DNA of 64,000 nucleotides from Cyanobacteriota bacterium (lineage in GTDB: Bacteria; Acidobacteriota; Vicinamibacteria; Vicinamibacterales; UBA2999). The DNA lies in the NCBI GenBank assembly GCA_019752015.1, contig JAIEMQ010000016.1, positions 62,001 through 126,000 of the forward strand, written 5' to 3'. This document shows, piece by piece, positions 43,459 through 50,441 of the stretch; within the stretch, counting starts at the first letter, position 1; each line of letters begins with the position of its first letter. Below the pieces are notes generated by a model. It did not search any database. It saw only the letters and a program-made list of their open reading frames with translations, and was not told the origin of the DNA. The position numbers and the translations under genes were made by a program.

Positions 43459-43487
43459 TTCATAGGGAGAAAGTGTGAATTTATAGT
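43459..43487 (+). promoter_or_regulatory. promoter of the SWIB gene
   Basis: TTCATA (43459-43464), 17 nt, TATAGT (43482-43487). Transcription would begin near 43494 and give a leader of about 44 nt with a hairpin (43503-43521) and AGGGAGA as Shine-Dalgarno 4 nt before the ATG. Confidence 0.5.
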
Positions 43488-43502
43488 AATCTCCCTCTGC
43501 AC

Positions 43503-43521
43503 GCTGCCGTGAGCCGGCAGC
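43503..43521 (+). promoter_or_regulatory. hairpin in the leader of the SWIB gene
   Basis: A 7-bp stem GCTGCCG/CGGCAGC with loop TGAGC is followed by TTTATA, just upstream of the Shine-Dalgarno AGGGAGA. It could moderate translation or transcription; that is inference. Confidence 0.35.
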
Positions 43522-43537
43522 TTTATAGGGAGATCAG

Positions 43538-43819
43538 ATGGCCAAGAAAGCAAAGAAAGCCGCGAAGCCGCGCAAGGCAAACGCCGCGTTCATGAAGCCG
43601 GTGACGCCAAGCGCAACTCTCGCAGAAGTGGTCGGCAGCAAGCCGATGCCGCGTACCGAGGTCACCAAGAAGCTTTGGGCCTACATCAAGAAGAATGGCC
43701 TGCAGGACAAGAAGAACAAGCGGATGATCAACGCCGACGACAACTTGAAGGCGGTCTTCAAGAAGGGCACCGTCAACATGTTCGAAATGACGAAGTTGGT
43801 CAGCAAGCACCTGTCGTAA
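43538..43819 (+). CDS. stand-alone SWIB/MDM2 domain protein
   Basis: 93 residues: a Lys/Ala-rich basic tail (1-16) followed by a SWIB domain. The core is ATLAEVVGSKPMPRTEVTKKLWAYIKKNGLQ (27-57), NKRMINADDNLKAVF and a closing MFEMTKLVSKHL. SWIB domains are eukaryotic chromatin-factor modules that also occur in some bacteria, notably fused to topoisomerase I in Chlamydia. The basic tail suggests nucleic-acid binding and a nucleoid-associated role, not shown by experiment. It is monocistronic, with its own promoter and a strong terminator. Confidence 0.9.
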   Translation: MAKKAKKAAKPRKANAAFMKPVTPSATLAEVVGSKPMPRTEVTKKLWAYIKKNGLQDKKNKRMINADDNLKAVFKKGTVNMFEMTKLVSKHLS

Positions 43820-43853
43820 AAGCCGCAACACCCCTCTGTTACGGTGATCACGG

Positions 43854-43884
43854 GCGCGCGGGCAACCGCGCGCTCTTCTTTTTT
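43854..43884 (+). terminator. rho-independent terminator of the SWIB gene
   Basis: An 8-bp GC stem GCGCGCGG/CCGCGCGC closed by a GCAA (GNRA-type) tetraloop is followed by TCTTCTTTTTT. It is the clearest intrinsic terminator in the window, just before the AACTTTT repeat. Confidence 0.85.
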
Positions 43885-43933
43885 CACTTTTAACTTTTAA
43901 CTTTTAACTTTTAACTTTTAACTTTTAACTTCG
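43885..43933. repeat. seven AACTTTT-type heptamers
   Basis: CACTTTT, five perfect AACTTTT and AACTTCG run from the terminator T-tract into the end of asnB; the asnB stop codon (43925-43927) is formed by the repeat. Confidence 0.85.
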
Positions 43934-45814
43934 GAGATGTTCCGTCGCCCAGCGCTCGAAGACCATCAGCGGGAAGAGCGTGTGCGCGTAGTTCTCGCGC
44001 CCCTCGGTGTGCTCGTCCATCAGCTCGGTCACGACATCAGGATCGAAGAGACCGCGCCTCGCGACGCGATCGCGTGACAGCAGGTCGCGCATCAACGGCT
44101 GCAGCTCGCGGCGCAGCCAGTTCTTCATCGGGATGCTGAAGCCCTCCTTCTTGCGATTGCGGATCGTGGCCGGCAGCACGTCCTGCATCGCCTGCTTCAG
44201 GATCCACTTGCGCTCGCCGTTGCGAATCTTGAGATGACCGGGCATCGAGAAGGCCAGCTCCATCAGATCGCCGTCGAGGAACGGCGCGCGCGTCTCGAGT
44301 GACGTCGCCATGCTCATGCGATCGACTTTCACGAGGATGTCGTCGGCGAGATACAGGCTCAAGTCCGCATACAACTGCCGATTCAGCACATCGTCCTGGC
44401 CGAATCGGCCGAGCGCCTCTCGAACGGGCGCGTAGACGTCGGTGGCGCCGAGGGCATCGCGCAAGCGCGCGTTGTACAAGCGGGCCTTGTCGCGGGCGCC
44501 GAGATACACCATCCAGCGATAGTGCCCAAGATCCTGCGGCGCGCTGGTCGCGCCGGCGCTGAAGCGCTTGACCGTGTTGACGAGGCCCTTCTTCTTCTCA
44601 GTCGGCGGCAGCGCCGATGCCACGCCTGCGAGCGCAGGCATGAGTGCATCCCCCATCCATCCGAGCTTCGCCGCCAGCGCCTGCGCCTGATAGGCGTCGT
44701 AGCCGCCAAACAGCTCATCGCCGCCGTCGCCCGACAACACGCACTTCACGTGTTCGCGCGCCAGCTCGGACACGCTGAACGTCGGGAACATCGACACGTC
44801 CGCAAACGGCTCATCGAGATGGACGATCAACCGCTCGAACATGTCGCCGAGGTCGGGTGACGCCTGCCGCTCGCGGTGGTTGGTCTTGAAGAGCGCCGCG
44901 ACTTCGCGCGCATACGGCAGCTCGTTGTAGGTGCCGTCCGAAAACCCGATGCTGAACGTGTTGATCGGCATCGACGAAGACGCGCTCATCAGCGCAACGA
45001 TCGAGCTCGAATCAATGCCGCCGGACAGGAACGCGCCGAGCGGCACATCCGCCATCAGCTGGCGATCGACCGACGTCTTCAGCGCCGCTCTTAGCGCCTC
45101 GGCAGCTTCGGCGTCGCGCCATTCGCGCAGCGGTACAGCGGCGGCGTCCCAGTAGCGATGCACCGTCGCCTGTCCGTCGCGGTATTTCAGGAAATGCGCC
45201 GGCGGCACCTTGTGCACACCCTTGAGTATTGTCCGCGGCGCGAGCACGTATTCGTAGGTGAGGAATTGATCGAGCGCGATCGGATCGATCTCTCGCGATA
45301 CTTCGGCACGCACGAGCAGCGCCTTGACCTCTGAGGCGAGAAGCAGCCCCTTTGGCGTCTCGGTCCAATAGAGCGGCTTCTCTCCGGCACGATCGCGCGC
45401 CGCAATCAGCGTGCGCGTGCGGCCGTCCCAGATCGCGAGCGCAAACATGCCGCGCAGCCGGACCAGGAAGTCCTCGCCCCATTGCTCATAGGCGTGGACC
45501 ATGACCTCGATGTCCGAATTGCGCGAATGGAACCGGTGGCCGTGGCCTTCGAGCTCGCACTGCAGCTCGCGGAAATTGTAGATTTCGCCGTTGGCGACGA
45601 TTTTGATGTCGCCGGTCTCGTTCAGGATTGGCTGCTGTCCGCCGGCGAGATCGACAATCGCCAGGCGGCGCATGCCAAGACCGACGCCGGGCAGTGTGAT
45701 GCTCCCCTCTTCGTCGGGGCCGCGATGGTGCAGCTGCTCCACCATGCGCGCGAGATCGTCAGCAGCGACTTGCCGCGTCTGGTCTCTCTCGATGATTCCG
45801 ACGATGCCGCACAT
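43925..45814 (-). CDS. asnB: asparagine synthase (glutamine-hydrolysing)
   Basis: 629 residues. N-terminal class II glutaminase domain with the catalytic Cys2 (MCGIVGIIE) and the GDIKIVANGEIYNFRE glutamine pocket; C-terminal synthetase domain with the PP-loop SGGIDSSSIVAL (about 258). Such AsnB proteins in polysaccharide clusters often amidate sugars rather than make free asparagine; here either is possible. The last two codons and stop are in the AACTTTT array. The start overlaps the acyltransferase stop as TAATG, so it is the last gene of a GT2-acyltransferase-asnB unit. Confidence 0.93.
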   Translation of the reverse strand: MCGIVGIIERDQTRQVAADDLARMVEQLHHRGPDEEGSITLPGVGLGMRRLAIVDLAGGQQPILNETGDIKIVANGEIYNFRELQCELEGHGHRFHSRNSDIEVMVHAYEQWGEDFLVRLRGMFALAIWDGRTRTLIAARDRAGEKPLYWTETPKGLLLASEVKALLVRAEVSREIDPIALDQFLTYEYVLAPRTILKGVHKVPPAHFLKYRDGQATVHRYWDAAAVPLREWRDAEAAEALRAALKTSVDRQLMADVPLGAFLSGGIDSSSIVALMSASSSMPINTFSIGFSDGTYNELPYAREVAALFKTNHRERQASPDLGDMFERLIVHLDEPFADVSMFPTFSVSELAREHVKCVLSGDGGDELFGGYDAYQAQALAAKLGWMGDALMPALAGVASALPPTEKKKGLVNTVKRFSAGATSAPQDLGHYRWMVYLGARDKARLYNARLRDALGATDVYAPVREALGRFGQDDVLNRQLYADLSLYLADDILVKVDRMSMATSLETRAPFLDGDLMELAFSMPGHLKIRNGERKWILKQAMQDVLPATIRNRKKEGFSIPMKNWLRRELQPLMRDLLSRDRVARRGLFDPDVVTELMDEHTEGRENYAHTLFPLMVFERWATEHLRS

Positions 45815-46581
45815 TACTGATCTTTACGGTTGCGGGTGACCTTTGCCGGTATGCCTGTCGCGACTGAACACTCAGGGATTTCGCCGACCACGACCGCCCC
45901 TGCTCCAATGATGGCATCACGGCCGATGGTCGATCCATCAGTAACGACAACGTGCGTGCCGAGCCAGGTGCCGTCGCCAACATCAATGCCCTTGGCGGTC
46001 CTGCCCTGCTGCAGGACCGGGATGTCGATCCGATCGTAGAGGTGATCGCCGCCGACGAGATAGGTGTAGGCGGCGATCAGAATGTCCTTGCCAACTCGCA
46101 CGCGCGACGCCGAGAAGATTTCGCAGTTGAACCCGATGTTGGCGCGGTCCTCGATGATGATGTCGCCGTTCTTGCAGCTGAGGATCGTATTGCGCCCGAC
46201 GAACACGCCGTTGCCAATCGTGATCCCCTTGTTGTCGGTGCCCTTCGCGTCGAGGCAGCACAGATCGTCGATCACGACGTTGTCGCCAATGTGAATCTTG
46301 TGCGGATGGCGGAGCGTGACGTTCGCGCCGAAGACGACGTTCCGTCCCACCGAGCCGAGCACCATCGGAAACAGACGCGATCGCAGCACCAGGCCGATCG
46401 CTCCGGGGACCCAGCTCGCCAGCACCATCGCCAGTTCGTATTTGACGAGCGCCCAGACACCGGGCTTGCCGACGAACAGCTCGCGGTACTTGTCGCCTTT
46501 CGATCGCTTCTCGTTGAACAGCTCGGACTGGATGACGGTGATGCGCGGATCGTGCTCGCGGACCGGTCGCTCGACCGTCAT
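45814..46581 (-). CDS. hexapeptide-repeat acyltransferase
   Basis: 255 residues. After an N-terminal helical region, residues about 85-240 show the left-handed beta-helix rhythm (IHIGDNVVIDDLC, GITIGNGVFVGRNT, DIIIEDRANIGFNC, STIGRDAIIGAGAVVVGEIPECSVATGIPA), typical of LbetaH/CysE/WbbJ O-acetyltransferases. A Cys-rich strand (DDLCCLD) is unusual. It would acylate a sugar in the glycan. Starts at 46581, overlapping the GT2 stop (ATGA). Confidence 0.9.
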   Translation of the reverse strand: MTVERPVREHDPRITVIQSELFNEKRSKGDKYRELFVGKPGVWALVKYELAMVLASWVPGAIGLVLRSRLFPMVLGSVGRNVVFGANVTLRHPHKIHIGDNVVIDDLCCLDAKGTDNKGITIGNGVFVGRNTILSCKNGDIIIEDRANIGFNCEIFSASRVRVGKDILIAAYTYLVGGDHLYDRIDIPVLQQGRTAKGIDVGDGTWLGTHVVVTDGSTIGRDAIIGAGAVVVGEIPECSVATGIPAKVTRNRKDQ

Positions 46582-47549
46582 CGCCCGACCGGGGTGAGGT
46601 CGGTGCTCTCGCGGACCTCGCGAATGACGTAGGTGGGCTTGTCCTGCGATTCGTAGTACGTGCGCGCCATGACCTCGGCCAGCAAGCCGAACGTCAGCAG
46701 CTGCACGCCAATGAAGATCAACATCACGCCCAGCAACAAGAGCGGACGATCGCCGATCCCCTGTGTGGTGAACAAGCGGATGTATGCGAGGTATGCGGTA
46801 ATCAGCGCCCCGACGCCGCCGGTGAGCAGGCCAATCAGGCCGAAGATCTGCAACGGCCGCGTGGAGTAACTGAGCAGGAACTTCACCGTGGCGAGATCGA
46901 GCAGCACGCGGATGGTGCGGCCAATGCCGTACTTCGTCTCGCCGGCCTGGCGCGGCCGGTGATTGACGACCATCTCCGCGATCTTGACGCCGAACTGGCT
47001 TGCGATCGCCGGCATGAAACGGTGCATCTCGCCATACAGGCGCAGCGGCTTCACCACTTCGGCGCGAAACACTTTCAGCGAGCAGCCGTAGTCGTGCAGC
47101 TCGACGCCGGTCGCCCACGAGATCAGCTTGTTCGCGAGCACGCTCGGCAGCCGCCGGTTCACGAACGTGTCTTTTCGATCCTTGCGCCAGCCGCAGACAA
47201 TGTCGTTGCCGTCTTCGATCAGCTTGACCATGGCCGGAATGTCACGCGGATCGTTCTGCAGATCGCCGTCGGAGGTCACCACCAGGCGGCCGCGCGCGTG
47301 GGCGAAGCCGGCGGCAAACGCCGCCGTCTGGCCGAAGTTGCGGCGGAAGCGAATGACTCGAAGATGCGGATCGCGCGCCTGCAATGACGAGAGCTGGTCG
47401 AACGAATCGTCCGTGCTGCCGTCGTCAACAATGATCAGCTCGTAGCTCCGCCCGTACTGAACCAGCGTCTGGGTCAGCTCGTCATAAAGGGGCTTGATGT
47501 TCGGGGACTCGTTCTGGACCGGAATGACGATGGAAAGCTCTGGAGCCAT
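46578..47549 (-). CDS. membrane-anchored family 2 glycosyltransferase (ArnC/GtrB-like)
   Basis: 323 residues. The GT-A domain has LSIVIPVQNESPNIKPLYDEL (5-25), IIVDDGSTDDSFDQ (about 38-50), VVTSDGDLQNDPRDIP (DxD, about 90) and FRRNFGQTAAFAAGFAHARG. Two membrane helices end the protein (LQIFGLIGLLTGGVGALITAYLAY; LLLLGVMLIFIGVQLLTFGLLAEV), as in enzymes that attach a sugar to polyprenyl phosphate. Start ATG at 47549; TATAAT lies 20 nt upstream on the minus strand. Confidence 0.9.
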   Translation of the reverse strand: MAPELSIVIPVQNESPNIKPLYDELTQTLVQYGRSYELIIVDDGSTDDSFDQLSSLQARDPHLRVIRFRRNFGQTAAFAAGFAHARGRLVVTSDGDLQNDPRDIPAMVKLIEDGNDIVCGWRKDRKDTFVNRRLPSVLANKLISWATGVELHDYGCSLKVFRAEVVKPLRLYGEMHRFMPAIASQFGVKIAEMVVNHRPRQAGETKYGIGRTIRVLLDLATVKFLLSYSTRPLQIFGLIGLLTGGVGALITAYLAYIRLFTTQGIGDRPLLLLGVMLIFIGVQLLTFGLLAEVMARTYYESQDKPTYVIREVRESTDLTPVGR

Positions 47550-47569
47550 CAATTGAAGTGAATCAAGGC

Positions 47570-47576
47570 ATTATAG
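47570..47576. promoter_or_regulatory. shared divergent -10 region between GT2 and GT-C genes
   Basis: ATTATAG gives TATAAT on the minus strand for the GT2 operon and TTATAG on the plus strand, 9 nt before the GTG at 47586. As at 9578, one A+T core could serve both directions. Confidence 0.45.
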
Positions 47577-47585
47577 AACGAGACG

Positions 47586-49091
47586 GTGCCCTCCTTCGAT
47601 CGACTTTCGCGTGCCCTCGGCGTCCTCGCCGCCATTCTGGGCACATTCGCCGCCGCCGTGTATTGGCGTGCAGGGCTCTCGCTCAGCCACTACGACGCGA
47701 AGGCGCACCTGGTGGTCGCGCGCCGTATTTTCGACAGCCTGACTCCGGGCTGGGAGCAAATTGGCGCCGTGTGGCTGCCGCTGCCCCACGTGATCAACGC
47801 CCTCCCGGTCCAGATCGATTTTTTCTATCGCACCGGCGCGTTCGCGATCGCGGTCTCGATCGTGTCGTTCGCGATCACGACCGCGTGTGTCGCTGCGATC
47901 GTGCGCGCGATCACCAAATCGCGCACGGGAGCCTTTCTTGCTGCTGCCCTGTTCGCGCTGAACCCGAACGTGCTCTACCTGCAGAGCACGCCGATGACCG
48001 AACCGCTGCTGTTCGCGCTGACGTCGCTCAGCGTGCTGCAGTTGATCGAGTGGGCGAAGTCCGACTTGCCGGCGCCGCGTCCTGCGGCAGGCTGGACGAT
48101 GGTGCTGGCGTGCCTGACTCGTTATGAAGCGTGGCCAGTTGTCGGCGCGGCAGTCGTGGCGGCCACGTATTTCAAATGGCGCCGCGGTCTGCCAGGCTTC
48201 GCCGCGATCCATGAAGGTGCGCGGCTGGCCGGCTATCCGATCGGCACGGCGATCTTCTTCATGGGCATGAGCTTCGCTTCGACCGGCGAATGGTTCGTCA
48301 CCGGTGGTTTCTATGTGCCCGATCCGAAGCTCCAGGGCCAGGCCGGCGAAGTCTATCGGGCGATCCGTCAGGGCCTGATCGATCTTGCGGGCACGCGATT
48401 CGTGACGGCGGCCACCTATGCGATTCCTGTTATCGCGATCGCGGCGCTGATTCGGCGCAACTGGTCGGGGCTGCTGTTGCCCACGGCGTTGATGGCGTCG
48501 ATGGCGTTGCCGTTCTATGCCTTCTATTCCGGCCACCCGTTTCGAATCCGCTACGAAGTGCCGCTGATTCTCGGCGGCGCGGCCTGCATTGGCGCGGCCG
48601 TTTCGCTGCTGCGGTTTGCCGCGCCCCTGGTGGCGATACCATTACTGATCGCCGTCACGATGCAGGCGCGGCCATTCGATCGCGAGGCGCCGATGATCGT
48701 CGAGGCGCAGCTCGATCGGCAGAACAGCATCGGCCGCCGCGCGGTGACGGAGTGCCTGCGGCAGTCGTACGACGGCACCACGATCATGGCCAGCATGGGT
48801 TCGCTCGCGCACTACATGCAGGAGCTGTCGCTGGCGGGTTTCGATCTCGACGATTTCATCCACGAGGGCAGCGGCCCGATCTGGCAGCGATCGTATTACT
48901 ACGAGCCGTCGCTCTTTGCCGGCTGGGTGCTCGTTGAAGAGGCCGCTGAGGGCGGCGACATGCTCGCGCAGAAACAAAAGGCCTGGCCGCAATTCCTGGC
49001 CGCGTACGATCGTGTGTGCGAAGGCGGAAACGTCGCGCTCTACCAGCGCAAGACCGCAAGACCTCAAGACCGCAAGACCTCAAGACCTTAA
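47586..49091 (+). CDS. GT-C-like polytopic membrane protein
   Basis: 501 residues, about nine membrane helices. The loop after the first helix (LSHYDAKAHLVVARRIFDSLTPGWEQIG) has the acidic start typical of GT-C/PMT proteins, and the first helices match dolichyl-phosphate-mannose transferase-like membrane enzymes. GTG start, no Shine-Dalgarno. The last dozen residues (KTARPQDRKTSRP) are encoded by the octamer array and look like recent read-through extension; the stop is inside the array. Confidence 0.74.
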   Translation: MPSFDRLSRALGVLAAILGTFAAAVYWRAGLSLSHYDAKAHLVVARRIFDSLTPGWEQIGAVWLPLPHVINALPVQIDFFYRTGAFAIAVSIVSFAITTACVAAIVRAITKSRTGAFLAAALFALNPNVLYLQSTPMTEPLLFALTSLSVLQLIEWAKSDLPAPRPAAGWTMVLACLTRYEAWPVVGAAVVAATYFKWRRGLPGFAAIHEGARLAGYPIGTAIFFMGMSFASTGEWFVTGGFYVPDPKLQGQAGEVYRAIRQGLIDLAGTRFVTAATYAIPVIAIAALIRRNWSGLLLPTALMASMALPFYAFYSGHPFRIRYEVPLILGGAACIGAAVSLLRFAAPLVAIPLLIAVTMQARPFDREAPMIVEAQLDRQNSIGRRAVTECLRQSYDGTTIMASMGSLAHYMQELSLAGFDLDDFIHEGSGPIWQRSYYYEPSLFAGWVLVEEAAEGGDMLAQKQKAWPQFLAAYDRVCEGGNVALYQRKTARPQDRKTSRP

Positions 49092-49096
49092 GACCT
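49049..49096. repeat. six CAAGACCT-type octamers at a convergent gene end
   Basis: CAAGACCG and CAAGACCT alternate, ending TAAGACCT. The array provides the stop codons of both convergent genes (TAA at 49089-49091 for the GT-C gene, TGA for suhB at 49080-49082). Same unit as 8706-8761. Confidence 0.85.
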
Positions 49097-49862
49097 CCAA
49101 CACCTCGTCGTGAATCAGGCCGTTGGTCGCAACGATGTGGCCGTCGTACGGATCCCACGCTTCTCCAGCCATTCCCGTCACACGGCCGCCGGCTTCTTCA
49201 AGGATTAGCGCGGCGGCTCGCATGTCCCACGCCTTGAGGCTCGCCTCCCAGAAACCGTCCATTCGCCCGGCGGCCACCCAGCAGATATCGATCGCCGCTG
49301 AACCGAGCCGTCGAATGGCGCGCGCGTGCTTCAGCACCTGCGCGAACACTTTCACGAACTCGTCCGTCTTCTCGTGAATGTTGTAGGGAAAGCCGGTGAC
49401 CAGCATTGACTCGAGCACGGTGGCCTTACCCGATACTTTCAAGCGCCGGCCGTTCATCCACGAGCCAACGCCGGCTTCCGCGGTGAAGAGCTCCTTGCGG
49501 TTCGGATCGTACACCGCCGCGACGATGGCCTTGCCGTCGATCTCGAGCGCGAGCGAAGCGCAGAAGATCGGCACGCCGTGCGCGAAGTTGGTGGTGCCGT
49601 CGAGCGGATCGAAGACCCAGCGGTGCCGCGCGCCGGTCGAGGCGATATCCATCTCCTCGGCGAGCACATCGTGATCGGGAAACCGCTCCGCGATCATCGC
49701 GCGGAACATTTTCTCGACTTCGAGATCGACTTCGGTGACGAGATCGATGGCGCCTTTCTTTTCGACACGCACGCCGGTGCCGAATTTCGCCATCTGCAGA
49801 TCGCCGGCGCGGACGACCGCTTCGATCGCGGTTGCGAGGAATAGTGGATTCGCTTTATCCAC
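49080..49862 (-). CDS. suhB: inositol monophosphatase family protein
   Basis: 260 residues of the IMPase/SuhB/CysQ superfamily. Metal-binding and substrate motifs are AEEMD, WVFDPLDGTTNFAHG (DPIDGT, near 85-97), and AWDMRAAALILEEAGG (WD..A, near 209-225). It hydrolyses phosphate monoesters such as inositol-1-phosphate, or others. The GTG start at 49862 lies in a palindromic repeat (49857-49884). Convergent with the GT-C gene; the ends overlap by 12 bp in the octamer array. Confidence 0.92.
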   Translation of the reverse strand: MDKANPLFLATAIEAVVRAGDLQMAKFGTGVRVEKKGAIDLVTEVDLEVEKMFRAMIAERFPDHDVLAEEMDIASTGARHRWVFDPLDGTTNFAHGVPIFCASLALEIDGKAIVAAVYDPNRKELFTAEAGVGSWMNGRRLKVSGKATVLESMLVTGFPYNIHEKTDEFVKVFAQVLKHARAIRRLGSAAIDICWVAAGRMDGFWEASLKAWDMRAAALILEEAGGRVTGMAGEAWDPYDGHIVATNGLIHDEVLEVLRS

Positions 49863-49884
49863 CGTAGCCTTGGCGAAGGTGGAT
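49857..49884. repeat. intergenic palindrome carrying the suhB start (E5)
   Basis: ATCCACCGTAGCC-TTGGCGAAGGTGGAT: 7-bp ends ATCCACC/GGTGGAT. The minus strand resembles one arm of the CCGCCTTCGCC...GGCTACGGCGG family. It fills the entire gap between suhB and the RsbW-like gene and supplies the suhB GTG. Confidence 0.55.
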
Positions 49885-50324
49885 CACGCGCCGGCGCGTT
49901 GGAGCTTCTTGACCATGCGAATCTCCATGCCGCCGGCGACTTTCTTCAGCACCGTTTCGTCCATGAAGTTGCGGATCAGGAAGATGCCGCGGCCGCTCGA
50001 CTTGAGGATGTTCTCGGGCGCGAGCGGATCGGCCACTTCTTCCGGCACGAACCCCTCGCCCTGGTCTTCGATGCGAATCACAAGTTCATCCGACGCCGTC
50101 GACGGCACCGGGCTGAACTCGACGATGACGCGCTTGTTCGGATCGTTCTTGTTGCCGTGCTTGATCGCGTTGACGACCGACTCGCGCACCGCGACGCTGA
50201 CCCAGTGCAGCTCGTCTTCGTCGAGGCCGGCCGCCTTGCCGACGTGATCGGACACCGCCTGCACGAAGTCGAGCATGTCGAAGGCGCTGTGGAATTCGAT
50301 GCGGACCGTGTGCGGTGGGATCAT
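49884..50324 (-). CDS. RsbW-like ATP-binding anti-sigma/histidine-kinase-fold protein
   Basis: 146 residues with the GHKL ATPase motifs in order: N-box VAVRESVVNAIKHGN (about 44-58), G1 IEDQGEGFVPEEV (about 86-98), G2 SSGRGIFLIRNFMD (about 110-123). The size and layout fit serine-kinase anti-sigma factors (RsbW/SpoIIAB, HATPase_c_2). No cognate anti-anti-sigma or sigma gene is adjacent. A palindromic repeat (E4) lies just upstream. ATG start, no Shine-Dalgarno. Confidence 0.85.
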   Translation of the reverse strand: MIPPHTVRIEFHSAFDMLDFVQAVSDHVGKAAGLDEDELHWVSVAVRESVVNAIKHGNKNDPNKRVIVEFSPVPSTASDELVIRIEDQGEGFVPEEVADPLAPENILKSSGRGIFLIRNFMDETVLKKVAGGMEIRMVKKLQRAGA

Positions 50325-50336
50325 CGATGGGAGGCA

Positions 50337-50375
50337 GCCTGTCTCGACGTAGCTACCGAAGGTAGCGAAGTCGGA
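50337..50375 (+). repeat. intergenic imperfect-palindrome family (E4)
   Basis: GCCTGTCTCGACGTAGC, central perfect hairpin GCTACC-GAA-GGTAGC, then GAAGTCGGA. It lies between the divergent RsbW-like gene and aroA. The outer arms match E3, the centre is different but also hairpin-forming. Confidence 0.6.
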
Positions 50376-50427
50376 CGCCGCATGTGCTGGTTAAGTACCA
50401 TAGCGCTTTCAACACGGTCAAGCACGT

Positions 50428-50433
50428 TATAGT
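50428..50433 (+). promoter_or_regulatory. -10 box of aroA, probable leaderless start
   Basis: TATAGT ends 8 nt before the ATG at 50442 and no Shine-Dalgarno lies between; TTTCAA further upstream is a weak -35. Confidence 0.45.
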
Positions 50434-50441
50434 TGAACGTT

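Noticed and set aside
43925-47549. Exosortase/PEP-CTERM amidotransferase locus (asnB with glycan genes)
   Set aside because: No exosortase and no PEP-CTERM-type sorting tail is visible in the window, so the asnB is described only as asparagine synthase.
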